This document shows, piece by piece, positions 6,141 through 15,214 of a stretch of 64,000 nucleotides of DNA; the stretch's first letter is position 1; the number at the start of each line of letters is the position of its first letter. The stretch covers positions 124,001-188,000 of the forward strand of contig NZ_JAKZHX010000002.1 of NCBI RefSeq assembly GCF_022568815.1, written 5' to 3'. A program made the position numbers and the translations under genes. Origin of the DNA: Undibacterium paludis. GTDB taxonomy: Bacteria; Pseudomonadota; Gammaproteobacteria; Burkholderiales; Burkholderiaceae_D. Under the pieces are notes generated by a model that was given only the letters and a program-made list of their open reading frames with translations, did not search any database and had not been told where the DNA came from.

Positions 6141-7775
6141 ATGACATCATCACAAATGCAACCCCGCATTTTGATTGTTGACGATGAGACGGCACATTTG
6201 CAGGCGCTCTGCGAGCTTTTGCGTGACCACAATTACGAAACAACCGGCTTTTCCAATGGCACTGACGCAATCGCCACTTTACGTTCCAATACATTCGATT
6301 TACTCCTGACAGACCTGATGATGCCGGACCTGGACGGTATAGCCATGGTTGAATCAGCCCGCAGTATTGACCCAGATCTTGCCTGTATCGTGATGACCGG
6401 AGAGGGCAGTATCACTTCAGCAGTGAAAGCAATGAAGGTTGGTGCACTGGATTACATCATCAAGCCCTTCAAGATCTCATCCATACTACCTGTCCTGGTG
6501 CGTGCGATGGAAACCCGCCAGCTCAGAATCATGAACGCCAAACTTGAGCACCAGTTACGCGCTCACACGATAGAGCTGGTTGCGCTTAACAAGGATTTGG
6601 AGCAAGCACGTACGCAGGCCGAAGTTGCCAATCGTGCAAAATCTACTTTCTTGTCGAACATGAGCCATGAGTTACGCACGCCTTTGAATGCCATACTTGG
6701 CTTCGCCCAGATACTGGCGTCCGATACATTGACTACGTCACTGGAAGAGAAGAAGGAGTTCTCACGCCACATTGAAGAAGCCGGTAGCCACTTGCTGACG
6801 CTCATCAATGAAATACTGGATCTGGCAAAGGTGGAGTCGGGTGCGATGAAGCTTGCGCTTGAAGAGATCGCCATTGACGACGTGCTGGCGGAATGCAAAA
6901 CCATGATAGAGCCACTTGCGCTCAAACGCGGCATCATGGTCAAATTTGCAGAGAACACCGGACTGACTGTGTATGCTGACCGCATACGGCTGAAACAGGT
7001 CTTGATCAATCTGCTGTCGAACGCCATCAAATATAATCGTGACCGGGGAACGGTCAGTATCCATTGCGCTATTGAGGGCGATGACCTTTGTATCAGAGTC
7101 GAAGATACCGGCGTAGGCTTGAGTGGGATTCAATTGCAAACCATCTTCCAGCCATTCAATCGCCTGGGACGAGAAGTGTTCAATGAAGAAGGTACCGGGA
7201 TAGGGCTCTCACTGGTCAAGCACCTGGTAGAGGCTATGAAGGGCAGCATCGGTATCAATAGTCAGGTTGGTATAGGTAGTACGTTCTGGATAAAGTTTGC
7301 CAAAAGTGGCGCCGTACCATCCGTATCTGCCGTTACTGCTGATAGCGAGATGCGTGACAGGCCGGAAAAGAGAGAAAATGAGATACAAAAGTCATTGCTT
7401 TACGTCGAGGACAATCCAACCAATTTAAGACTGGTTGCCGAGCTGATACGCTTGCGTTCTGATCTTAGTTTGCTGACGGCAGCGGATGGCTTGCTTGGCA
7501 TCGAACAGGCGAGGCTGCACATGCCGGACGTGATATTGATGGATATCAATTTGCCCGGTATTGATGGCATAGAGACACGCAGATTCTTGAGAGACGATCC
7601 CAAAACTTCCCATATACCCGTCATTGCATTGACAGCAAATGCCATGCCGGATGATTTGGAAAAAGGGGCCAAGGCTGGTTTTTTTCACTATCTGACAAAA
7701 CCAATAGACATTGTTCAATTCAACACTGTAATTGATGACGCCTTGCAGTTTGCGGCAGATCAAAAGCTGAATTGA
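6141..7775 (+). CDS. Hybrid sensor histidine kinase: REC-HisKA-HATPase-REC
   Basis: This is a 544-residue cytoplasmic signalling protein with no membrane segment. In order: receiver 1 (ILIVDDE, phospho-acceptor D in LLLTDLMMPDLDG, lysine in YIIKPF); a coiled linker; the phosphorylated histidine in FLSNMSHELRTPLNAIL; an ATPase domain with N box LINLLSNAIKYN, VEDTGVGL and GTGIGLSLVK; then receiver 2 (LLYVEDNPTN, ILMDINLPGIDG, YLTKP). A receiver at each end suggests it takes input from another kinase through the first domain. The start at 6141 is supported by AGGAG six bases upstream; an in-frame ATG at 6090 lacks one. It stands alone, about 300 bases from the HNH gene; the 5' AT-rich gap holds nothing else I can name. 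Confidence 0.95.
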   Translation: MTSSQMQPRILIVDDETAHLQALCELLRDHNYETTGFSNGTDAIATLRSNTFDLLLTDLMMPDLDGIAMVESARSIDPDLACIVMTGEGSITSAVKAMKVGALDYIIKPFKISSILPVLVRAMETRQLRIMNAKLEHQLRAHTIELVALNKDLEQARTQAEVANRAKSTFLSNMSHELRTPLNAILGFAQILASDTLTTSLEEKKEFSRHIEEAGSHLLTLINEILDLAKVESGAMKLALEEIAIDDVLAECKTMIEPLALKRGIMVKFAENTGLTVYADRIRLKQVLINLLSNAIKYNRDRGTVSIHCAIEGDDLCIRVEDTGVGLSGIQLQTIFQPFNRLGREVFNEEGTGIGLSLVKHLVEAMKGSIGINSQVGIGSTFWIKFAKSGAVPSVSAVTADSEMRDRPEKRENEIQKSLLYVEDNPTNLRLVAELIRLRSDLSLLTAADGLLGIEQARLHMPDVILMDINLPGIDGIETRRFLRDDPKTSHIPVIALTANAMPDDLEKGAKAGFFHYLTKPIDIVQFNTVIDDALQFAADQKLN

Positions 7776-7865
7776 TGCTAGCCTTGAATGCCATCTTGAA
7801 TTTGCATTACCAGGTATTGCCAGCATTTTCGTCTTGTTCTCATCTTTTTCTTGAAAGGGATCGCC

Positions 7866-8552
7866 ATGGAACCGATAATTGCAACTGATCTTAAACAGAT
7901 AGATCGCTGGCAAAAAAATCGACAAAAAGCATTCAAGGCGATAGATCCAGATGGTAAGGCTGTCAAATATCTGGGCAAGGAATTCCTCGTGTATCCGAAT
8001 ACCTTCTGGCCGTTTACGGACAGCCAGCCTTTGGTTAAAAGTTTCAAGATTAATGCTGGCGAAAGTGTGCTTGATGTCGGGACTGGTTCAGGCGTCATTG
8101 CTGTATTTGCCTGTTACGGGGGAGCAAGCAAAGTTACGGCTGTTGACATCAATCCGTCGGCCATCAAAAGTGCAAAGCACAATGCCAGATTGCATGGTTT
8201 CGACAAAATCATGTCTGTCAAAAAATCCAATCTTTTTGAAGCCCTGAAAGGTGAGCAGTTTGACGTTATCACGGCCAATCTGCCATTTCGCAATAAGGAA
8301 GCACCCGACGTCGTTGCCAGTTCACAATGGGATACTGACTTCAAGACCAATACCCGGTTTTTTGCAGAAGTCGGTAATCACCTGAAGCCAGGTGGACGCA
8401 TTTATTTTGCGCAATCCAATTTTGGTGCGATCAAGGAAATCAAGGCCCTGGCCAAAGCTGCCGGATTTTCTGTCAGAGCCATGGCCAGTGCTGCAGCGGA
8501 CAAGGCCGAGACAAAAAAATTCTATGCCTTCCTGATAAAACGTAAGCTGTAA
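7866..8552 (+). CDS. Class I SAM-dependent methyltransferase (PrmC/MTS-like fold)
   Basis: This is a 228-residue methyltransferase. SAM motif I is VLDVGTGSGVIAVFA, motif II AVDINPSAIKSAKHNA, and the motif IV position carries NLPF where N-methylases of amide nitrogens have NPPY. A C-terminal segment (LKPGGRIYFAQSNFG) completes the fold. The NLPF motif fits modification of a planar nitrogen, but the substrate is unknown. The start was taken at 7866, preceded by GAAAGGGA; a further ATG lies five codons upstream. It opens a three-gene operon: the sulfotransferase gene begins 11 bases after its stop. Confidence 0.85.
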   Translation: MEPIIATDLKQIDRWQKNRQKAFKAIDPDGKAVKYLGKEFLVYPNTFWPFTDSQPLVKSFKINAGESVLDVGTGSGVIAVFACYGGASKVTAVDINPSAIKSAKHNARLHGFDKIMSVKKSNLFEALKGEQFDVITANLPFRNKEAPDVVASSQWDTDFKTNTRFFAEVGNHLKPGGRIYFAQSNFGAIKEIKALAKAAGFSVRAMASAAADKAETKKFYAFLIKRKL

Positions 8553-8563
8553 GCCTGGAAGCG

Positions 8564-9799
8564 ATGGATATCATTGATACAGTAAACGATTTACGCAGCG
8601 TCGCTCATACAGATCTTGCTGCGCAGGTCAGAAACGTGGCTGTGATTTTGACGTCACCACGCTCTGGCTCCAGTCTTTTAAAAAGTGTCCTGGCGACCCA
8701 TCCAGATATTGCGTCTCTTGATGGTGAAATGGAACCATTCCTGACGCTGACCGGGAATGGATTTTCTAGTAGTGCCGACAGTGATGCGTTTACCCAGTTA
8801 AGGAATAAATCTGCCCTGATAGATAATATTTTTGATGATATGACTATGGTTGCAGAAGATGAAACTGATTACGACTTACTAAGGAGTCGTTGGGAGAAAC
8901 GCCTGCTTTTGCAATTCCCTGCCTTGTTTTCCCAGCAGCCTGCATATCAGCAATTGCAGGAGGATTTGAGTGAGTTTTTTGCCCATACGGATGAACTACA
9001 TCAGCAGACAGAGAACGGCCTGCAGGACAGCATACTTGCGAAAATATTCAAAAATGAAATATGGAGGCTTGATTACTACGATGGTAAAAAAAAATCCATG
9101 TGCACCCATTGTTTTGATGAAGCCATCAAGCTTGAAGAACCTCCTTTTGTCATGCCGCGTCAGCATCGGCGTAAAGTCACGGCAAGTGACCTGACAGATA
9201 AGATTTTGCTTTTCAAAACACCGCCAGATGTTTACAGAATGGGTTTGTATGAGCAATTATTTCCTAATGCCACAATCAAGTACCTGCACCTGACCAGGGG
9301 CTATGCGCAATCAGTAAATGGTTTGATCGACGGATGGTTGTCACCCGTGGCTTTTTTTTCTCGCGACATGAGCAAGGTTGGGATTAGCCTGAATATCAGA
9401 GGTTATTCTGATCGTGTCGATTTTGGGAAACGTTGGTGGAAATTTGATTTGCCGCCAAACTGGCGACAATTTATCAATGCCAGCCTGGAAGATGTTTGCC
9501 TGAATCAATGGCTGTCAGCACATCAGGCAATATTCGATGGCCAGGTGAAAACGCTGCGCGTCTCCTTTGAGGCATTTATATCCCATCCTGGCAATGTCAT
9601 CAAAGAGATTACTGATTACCTGAATTTAAAGGATATAGGCGCATTGCCCGTATTTCCGGTGACGATGGCAACAGAGGCGCCAAAAATAAGGCGATGGGAA
9701 AAACGCAGGGATTGCCTGCTTGACCTGGGTGAAAGAGAAGAAGTAAAGACCATGATGGATGAGCTTGATTATCAAATGGATCCTCAAACCTGGTTATGA
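8564..9799 (+). CDS. Sulfotransferase family protein
   Basis: This is a 411-residue cytoplasmic protein. The PAPS 5'-phosphosulfate loop is seen at residues about 28-37 (ILTSPRSGSSLL), and the 3'-phosphate region at TRGYAQSVNG. A late VSFEAFISHPG strand-helix matches the C-terminal sulfotransferase core. The family transfers sulfonate from PAPS to a hydroxyl or amine of a small molecule, sugar or peptide. The long insert between residues about 60 and 210, with a Cys/His cluster (CTHCFDEAIK), is unusual and may form the acceptor site. Its stop overlaps the next start codon (ATGA), pointing to translational coupling with the arginase-fold gene. Confidence 0.85.
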   Translation: MDIIDTVNDLRSVAHTDLAAQVRNVAVILTSPRSGSSLLKSVLATHPDIASLDGEMEPFLTLTGNGFSSSADSDAFTQLRNKSALIDNIFDDMTMVAEDETDYDLLRSRWEKRLLLQFPALFSQQPAYQQLQEDLSEFFAHTDELHQQTENGLQDSILAKIFKNEIWRLDYYDGKKKSMCTHCFDEAIKLEEPPFVMPRQHRRKVTASDLTDKILLFKTPPDVYRMGLYEQLFPNATIKYLHLTRGYAQSVNGLIDGWLSPVAFFSRDMSKVGISLNIRGYSDRVDFGKRWWKFDLPPNWRQFINASLEDVCLNQWLSAHQAIFDGQVKTLRVSFEAFISHPGNVIKEITDYLNLKDIGALPVFPVTMATEAPKIRRWEKRRDCLLDLGEREEVKTMMDELDYQMDPQTWL

Positions 9800-10611
9800 A
9801 AAGATATCTCATTATCCCCTATTTGACTGGGCAAAGAAGGGATGGCCTTGGCCGCGTCAATGATGTCAGCACACATCCTTGGGAGCTGTTGGATATTCCG
9901 GATTTTGAGGAGGTGGCCATCAGTGATGCCAACGAAAAATTACGCAGGATGGGACATATCTATGCGCTGATGGCTGAAAACGTCAGGCAGGTGGTCCTGC
10001 GTGGCGACAGGCCTGTGTGCATTGCCGGCGATTGCTTTTCCAGTCTGGGGATGCTGGCTGGTTTGCAAAAAGCAGGGAAACAGCCTGACCGCATATTGTG
10101 GCTGGATGCCCATGGCGATTTTCACACTTGGGAAACTACGCAGACCAAGTACCTTGGGGGGATGCCTCTTGCTATTTTGGCCGGACGTCAGGACAGACGC
10201 CGAAAAAAGCGTGACTCCATTGGGGCTTTGGTTGAAACTCTGGGCGTTACACCCTTTCCCGAGGAGAAGATCATCCTGTCGGATGCACGTGACCTTGATC
10301 CAGGTGAGAAAGAAGCGTTACAGAATTCCAATATCCGAATTTGTAAAATAGAAGATATTAGGCAATACCTGTCACCGGACGAAAATCTTTACGTCCATTT
10401 TGATACCGATATCATTGATGCCCGGCAAGATATGCCCGCCCTCAAATACCATGTCCGGGCCGGTCCGACAAAAGAAGATATTTCAGTGCTGTTCAAGTCA
10501 TTGCGTTTGTGCAATATTATAGCTATATCAGTTTCAGCCTGGCATGAAGAAGAAGATCTGGACAATAAAACAGCGATTGCTTGCTTAAATTTGCTAAAAG
10601 AACTAGAATAA
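9796..10611 (+). CDS. Arginase/agmatinase-fold (ureohydrolase superfamily) protein
   Basis: This 271-residue protein shows the manganese motifs in order: LDAHGDFHT (the DAHxD pair) and HFDTDIID (the DxD pair). The first motif, normally GGDHS, reads AGDCFSS, so the first metal-ligand histidine is replaced by cysteine. The C-terminal glutamate region is also altered (SAWHEEEDLD). I recall arginase-family proteins with this Cys variant, of unknown substrate. It may hydrolyse a guanidino or amidino group or have a single-metal site. It overlaps the sulfotransferase gene by four bases. No precursor peptide or transporter is visible in the 190 bases after it. Confidence 0.8.
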   Translation: MKRYLIIPYLTGQRRDGLGRVNDVSTHPWELLDIPDFEEVAISDANEKLRRMGHIYALMAENVRQVVLRGDRPVCIAGDCFSSLGMLAGLQKAGKQPDRILWLDAHGDFHTWETTQTKYLGGMPLAILAGRQDRRRKKRDSIGALVETLGVTPFPEEKIILSDARDLDPGEKEALQNSNIRICKIEDIRQYLSPDENLYVHFDTDIIDARQDMPALKYHVRAGPTKEDISVLFKSLRLCNIIAISVSAWHEEEDLDNKTAIACLNLLKELE

Positions 10612-10773
10612 AATGCAATATTTCAGCATTCCTTATGTTTGTTTTTCTATCTGGGTGTTGTATGTGATTTGTTGATCAAATTGCTTGAGTCATTGCCAGC
10701 AAAAAAACAACATCCAGGTTTCGTCAATTTGTTCTTTGTAGTGTTTGACACAGTATCTGTCGTAAGCAGCTGG

Positions 10774-10789
10774 TACGTTTGAAAACGTA
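10774..10789. promoter_or_regulatory. Inverted repeat before the binding-protein/kinase operon
   Basis: TACGTTT-GA-AAACGTA is a perfect 7-bp-arm palindrome ending just before the AAGGAG ribosome site of the 10804 gene. A likely promoter region (TTTGACACAGTATCTGT) is about 30 bases upstream. It could be an operator or a small mRNA hairpin limiting ribosome access. Confidence 0.45.
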
Positions 10790-10803
10790 GAAGGAGATCC
10801 GGC

Positions 10804-11850
10804 ATGACGGCTGTAAAGTTCGGACTATCCACACGCACAGTCGGTCTGTACTGGCTTGCGGGTCTGCTGGTAACCGTGACATTGATCGCCGCTTTCTATA
10901 TCTGGCTCATGCAATCAAGCCCTTCGGTTGCAAAATCACCTCTTGAACAAATTGTCATTGCCACCAATACGGAATACGTGGGTACCTGCTCCATAGTCGC
11001 CGCAAGAGAGCAAGGCTATTTTGCCCGTGAAGGCATACTCGTCCTTATTCAATCTCATTCCAGCGGCAAAGCAGCAATGGAAGCGGTATTGCAAGGGCGT
11101 GCCAACGTGGGAACCGTGGCTGATATACCTGTCATGTTTGCCGGTTTTGACCAAAAACCGGTCTCGGTTCTTGCCACCATTTTCAAGACAGAAAAGGATC
11201 ACGGCATCGTCGGGCGCAAGGACAGGGGAATACTTGAGCCTGCCAGCCTCAAGGGTAAGCGCATCGGCGTTACCTTAAGTACTTCAGGGCATTTCACCCT
11301 GAGTGCCTTCCTCAACCGGCAGAAGCTGTCAGCCAAGGATGTTACGATGGTTAACTACAAACCCGAAGAATTTGCTGATGCACTGGTTCGTGGTGACGTA
11401 GATGCTGTGGCTTCCTGGGAGCCTTTTCTCAATACCATGATGGGGCGGCTCGGTAGTAACGGCGTTGCCTTTTATGGCAAGGATGTTTACGAAAGTCTGT
11501 ATAACGTCGTTGCCATGCGCAGCTATATAGCGGCGCACCCTGATATCGTCAAAAAATTATTGCGCGCTCTGGATCTCGGCAGTCGTTTTTGCAATGAAAA
11601 ACCAGAAGTAGCCAGGCAACTGATGAGTGCGGTCAAAAAAACAGACGCCAAAAGTGCTGATGGCTCATGGGCATCATACCGTTTTGAGGTCGGCCTCGAT
11701 CAAGGCCTGCTGCTTGCATTGGAGGATCAGGCAAGATGGGCGATCAAAAACAAGTTGACCAATAAAACCGTAGTGCCGAACTACCTTGATTACATTTATC
11801 TTGATGGTATGGAATCCGTCAAGCCTGCTGCAGTTACCATCATTCATTGA
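10804..11850 (+). CDS. Membrane-anchored NrtA/SsuA/ThiY-type periplasmic binding protein
   Basis: This 348-residue protein has one N-terminal transmembrane segment (about residues 14-36, LYWLAGLLVTVTLIAAFYIW) followed by a periplasmic binding fold. ATNTEYVGTCSIVAAREQGY, GRANVGTVADIPVMFAG, LKGKRIGVTLSTSGHFTL and DAVASWEPF are typical of nitrate/sulfonate/pyrimidine-precursor binding proteins. No permease or ATPase is adjacent; instead the next gene, eight bases away, encodes a sensor kinase. I infer that the protein senses a small ligand and reports to that kinase rather than feeding a transporter. The start has AAGGAG seven bases upstream. Confidence 0.85.
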   Translation: MTAVKFGLSTRTVGLYWLAGLLVTVTLIAAFYIWLMQSSPSVAKSPLEQIVIATNTEYVGTCSIVAAREQGYFAREGILVLIQSHSSGKAAMEAVLQGRANVGTVADIPVMFAGFDQKPVSVLATIFKTEKDHGIVGRKDRGILEPASLKGKRIGVTLSTSGHFTLSAFLNRQKLSAKDVTMVNYKPEEFADALVRGDVDAVASWEPFLNTMMGRLGSNGVAFYGKDVYESLYNVVAMRSYIAAHPDIVKKLLRALDLGSRFCNEKPEVARQLMSAVKKTDAKSADGSWASYRFEVGLDQGLLLALEDQARWAIKNKLTNKTVVPNYLDYIYLDGMESVKPAAVTIIH

Positions 11851-11858
11851 GATAAAAA

Positions 11859-14381
11859 GTGAAAATTTCCACTCGCTTGAAACTCGCGGAGATCATTTCG
11901 CTATCCATTGTGGTGGTTATTGCCGTTATTCTGCTCTCAACCACCTTGCAAATGAAGCAGGAAATTGCCAAAAACGAGGCTGCTGACGAACTCTTCCAGG
12001 CTGTTACTTCTTTGCGTTACCTGACACTTGAGTATGCATTGCGCCATGACGAACGTACCCGGGCACAGTGGCAGTTGCGTAGTACATCCTTATCCAAGTT
12101 ACTTGACAGTACGGAAGAATTCACCAAATCCACAGACAAAGTGGTGCTGACAGAGTTAAAACGCACCAATGGCAACATAGAAAAACTATTTTCCTTGTTG
12201 GTCAGCAACCATCAGGAATTGTTGCGTGAGCAGGACAAGGCAGAAATACTGGAAGAGCTTGAAACCCGGTTGTTGGGGCAAATCACCAACAAGACTCAGG
12301 CAATGATATCTGACACCTTGAGTTTGTCCGAACAGAGCAGGGTGGGGGCTTTGAATGCTCAGCAGAGTGCTTTCAATGCAGTGATACTTTTTGGCGGTAT
12401 TGTCGTGTTGGTTGTTACGGCAACGATCTACGTCACGCTGAGAAGCGTCACGCGTCCTCTGGAAAAACTGCGAGAAGGAATAGCCAAAGTTGGTGCTGGT
12501 AACCTTAACTTTACGCTTGGATTCAAGGCACAGGATGAGATTGGCGATCTTGCCCGTGCCTTTGATAGCATGACTGAAAAATTGAAGTTAACCACCGTAT
12601 CGCGTGATGCGCTGGTCGATATCAATGAAGCCTTGCAGGTCGAAATCATAGAGCGTCAGCAAATTGAGAAAAAAGCCCAAGCACAACTGGCGCGCTTAAA
12701 TTTGCTGCATCAGATTACGCGATCAATCGGCGAGCGTCAGGACTTGCGCAGTATTTTCCAGGTTGTTATCCGTAGTCTTGAAGACCACCTGCCGGTCGAT
12801 TTCAGTTGCGTATGCCTTTACAACCAGACGCAAAACCAGCTGGTGGTGACCAGTGTCGGTTTGCACAGCGAATCACTGGCACAGGAATTGGGCATGACCC
12901 AGGGCACTCATATTGATATCGATGAAAACGGACTGTCCCGTTGTGTGCGTGGACACCTGGTGTATGAAGCGGATATCAGTGGCGTTAATTATCCCTTCCC
13001 CCGCAGATTGGCAAATGGCGGGTTGCGGGGACTGGTCCTGGCGCCACTGAGGGCTGAAGCCACTATCTTTGGTGTGCTGGTGGTCGCCAAGCGGGACGCA
13101 CATTGTTTTAACAGTGGTGAGTGCGAATTTTTAAGACAATTGAGTGAACATGTGGCGCTTGCGTCCAATCAGGCGCAGTTATATGGAGCCTTGCAACAGG
13201 CGTATGACGACTTGCGCCAGACCCAGCAATCCGTCATGCAGCAAGAACGATTACGCGCATTGGGGCAGATGGCCAGTGGTATTGCTCATGATATAAATAA
13301 CGCCATTTCGCCGGTAGCCCTATATACGGAATCCCTACTTGAGACAGAAAAAAACATCAGTGTAAAAGGACGAAACTATCTGCAGGTGATCGCTCGTGCG
13401 ATTGATGATGTGGCAGCTACCGTTGCGCGCATGCGTGAATTTTATCGCCAGCGTGCGCCGCAACTGACCTTGACACCAGTCAACGTCAATAACCTGGTGC
13501 AGCAAGTCATCGACCTGACCAGGGCTAGATGGAGTGACATGCCGCAGCAACGTGGCATCGTGATTACCGTACAAACTGAACTGATGCCTGACCTGCCAGA
13601 AATCATGGGGGTACACGGCGAGATCAGGGAGGCACTGACCAATCTGATCTTTAATGCCGTTGACGCCATGCCTGAAGGTGGCATCCTGACGCTACGCACA
13701 CGCGTTGCTGAAAATCTGCTCGAATCAACCAAAGAAATCATCCTCAAGCAGGTTCATATCGAGGTCAGCGATACGGGGGTAGGTATGTCTGAAGACATAC
13801 GCCGTCGCTGTCTGGAGCCATTCTTCACCACCAAAGGCGAACGGGGAACTGGCCTGGGCCTGGCCATGGTCTATGGCATGATAGAGCGTCATAGCGCCAA
13901 CATAGAGATACTGACTGAAATCAACCAGGGTACGACCATGCGCCTGAGCTTCCTGGTGCCCACCGTTATGAATGATGTGGTCAAGACGCCGTTAACAGTG
14001 GGTATTCCTACCCACAGACGCATATTGGTTGTTGATGACGATCCCATGGTGTTGAAATCATTGCGCGACATTCTGGAAATTGATGGTCACAGCGTCATTT
14101 CGGCTGACGGTGGCCAGGCCGGCATAGATTCCTTCAACGATGCTCACGGTAGTGAAGAGCCGTTTTCTGTTGTCATTACGGATTTGGGCATGCCTTACGT
14201 TGATGGACGCAGACTTGCCAACTCGATCAAGCAGTTGTCACCAAGCACACCTATCATCATGCTGACAGGCTGGGGACAAAGACTGGTGGATGATGGTGAA
14301 ACCCCGTCCCATGTTGATTGCGTGCTGAGCAAGCCGCCAAAATTGTCGGAATTGCGTGAAGCCTTGCGAAAAATATTATAG
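11859..14381 (+). CDS. Transmembrane hybrid histidine kinase: HAMP-GAF-HisKA-HATPase-REC
   Basis: This is an 840-residue protein starting at GTG. Segments in order: TM1 (residues about 12-32), a helical periplasmic domain, TM2 (about 171-193), HAMP with LGFKAQDEIGDLARAFDSM, a GAF-like domain at about 290-440, a coiled coil, the phospho-histidine in MASGIAHDINNAISP, the ATPase N box NLIFNAVDAMPEGG, DTGVGM and GTGLGLAMVYG, then a C-terminal receiver (ILVVDDDPMVL, VVITDLGMPYVDG, LSKPPK). The AHDINN H-box is the NtrB-like type. No DNA-binding response regulator lies next to it, so the output partner is elsewhere. It is paired with the upstream binding protein in one operon. Confidence 0.93.
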   Translation: MKISTRLKLAEIISLSIVVVIAVILLSTTLQMKQEIAKNEAADELFQAVTSLRYLTLEYALRHDERTRAQWQLRSTSLSKLLDSTEEFTKSTDKVVLTELKRTNGNIEKLFSLLVSNHQELLREQDKAEILEELETRLLGQITNKTQAMISDTLSLSEQSRVGALNAQQSAFNAVILFGGIVVLVVTATIYVTLRSVTRPLEKLREGIAKVGAGNLNFTLGFKAQDEIGDLARAFDSMTEKLKLTTVSRDALVDINEALQVEIIERQQIEKKAQAQLARLNLLHQITRSIGERQDLRSIFQVVIRSLEDHLPVDFSCVCLYNQTQNQLVVTSVGLHSESLAQELGMTQGTHIDIDENGLSRCVRGHLVYEADISGVNYPFPRRLANGGLRGLVLAPLRAEATIFGVLVVAKRDAHCFNSGECEFLRQLSEHVALASNQAQLYGALQQAYDDLRQTQQSVMQQERLRALGQMASGIAHDINNAISPVALYTESLLETEKNISVKGRNYLQVIARAIDDVAATVARMREFYRQRAPQLTLTPVNVNNLVQQVIDLTRARWSDMPQQRGIVITVQTELMPDLPEIMGVHGEIREALTNLIFNAVDAMPEGGILTLRTRVAENLLESTKEIILKQVHIEVSDTGVGMSEDIRRRCLEPFFTTKGERGTGLGLAMVYGMIERHSANIEILTEINQGTTMRLSFLVPTVMNDVVKTPLTVGIPTHRRILVVDDDPMVLKSLRDILEIDGHSVISADGGQAGIDSFNDAHGSEEPFSVVITDLGMPYVDGRRLANSIKQLSPSTPIIMLTGWGQRLVDDGETPSHVDCVLSKPPKLSELREALRKIL

Positions 14382-14756
14382 TTGCCTCTTTGCTTTTTTA
14401 TCAGGCAAACCCAGTAAGCAGGGGAAATTCAAATGAAAAAGCGTTTATGGCAAGACAGTCTTTGTGTAGTCCTTGAAAAACCGGACGGCGCTTTCTCTGT
14501 CTCGCAATATTGGCGCTGGCATAGCGTCTCGTTATAATCAGTCCCGCAGTTGCCCATGTGGCGCTGTCGTAGACTTTACCTTCATCCAACGCATCCTTTG
14601 TCGAGAGGATCCCAGCAGGGAGTGTCTCGGCGCATAAAGGAGCTTTGGCATGTCATTATTTCCCCCATCTTTTTTCTATTCCCGTACATTCCCCCCCATT
14701 CGGCATATCCACGTTTGTAAAATCTGCTGACCTGGTTTTTGCATTTCTTACGGTAG
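14382..14756. other. Intergenic stretch with no supported gene
   Basis: A 62-codon minus-strand frame (14401-14589) has a fairly protein-like middle (VYDSATWATAGLIITRRYAS) but no family I recognise and no ribosome site. It may be another decayed gene, since it borders the SDR pseudogene. No terminator stem is obvious after the kinase. Confidence 0.4.
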
Positions 14757-15214
14757 TTTCCCCAATTCACGTCCATCGTAGAGACAAACATCATGGGCGT
14801 GCTGCGTGTGACGGCGGCATTATTGCCGATACTAAAAGGGCGTCCGAATGCAACGATCATGGTGACCACTTCCAATCTCGCCTTCGTGCCTCGCCCCGAT
14901 TTTCCGACTTATTACGCCAGCAAGGCGCTCCTGCATTCCTGGCTGCAGTCTTTGCACCATCAACTATGCCATGTCCCCGTCAAAGTGCTCGAACTTGCTC
15001 CGCCTTACTACAGACAGAGTTGACTGGCGACCAGCAGGCAACTGATCTGCGCGCAATGCCACTTGCCGAGTATGTGACAGAGGTCATGCTGTTGCTGGAG
15101 TCGGGGGATTGCCTTCGCGGGGAAGTACTGGTCGAGCGGGACAGGGCCAGGCGTTGGGCCGAGCGTGATGGTTGCTACGACGCTACCTTTACCACCATGA
15201 ATCCTATCAGATGA
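14757..15214 (+). pseudogene. Decayed short-chain dehydrogenase (DltE-like), truncated and frameshifted
   Basis: The frame through the ATG at 14793 reads ETNIMGVLRVTAALLPILKG, MVTTSNLAFVPRPDFPTYYA and SKALLHSW, that is, the catalytic YxxxK half of an SDR enzyme. It stops at 15023 in APPYYRQS. The expected continuation (LQTELTGDQQATDLRAMPLA ... YDATFTTMN) appears at once in the next frame to 15214, so an indel at about 15005-15015 broke the gene. The NAD-binding N-terminal TGxxxGxG part is absent upstream. Intact relatives have about 240 residues. The gene is therefore dead in this strain unless the sequence has errors. Confidence 0.8.

Noticed and set aside
14645-15214. 189-codon frame read as one gene
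   Set aside because: Only its last third is protein-like, and that part is the frameshifted tail of the SDR pseudogene; the first part is noise.
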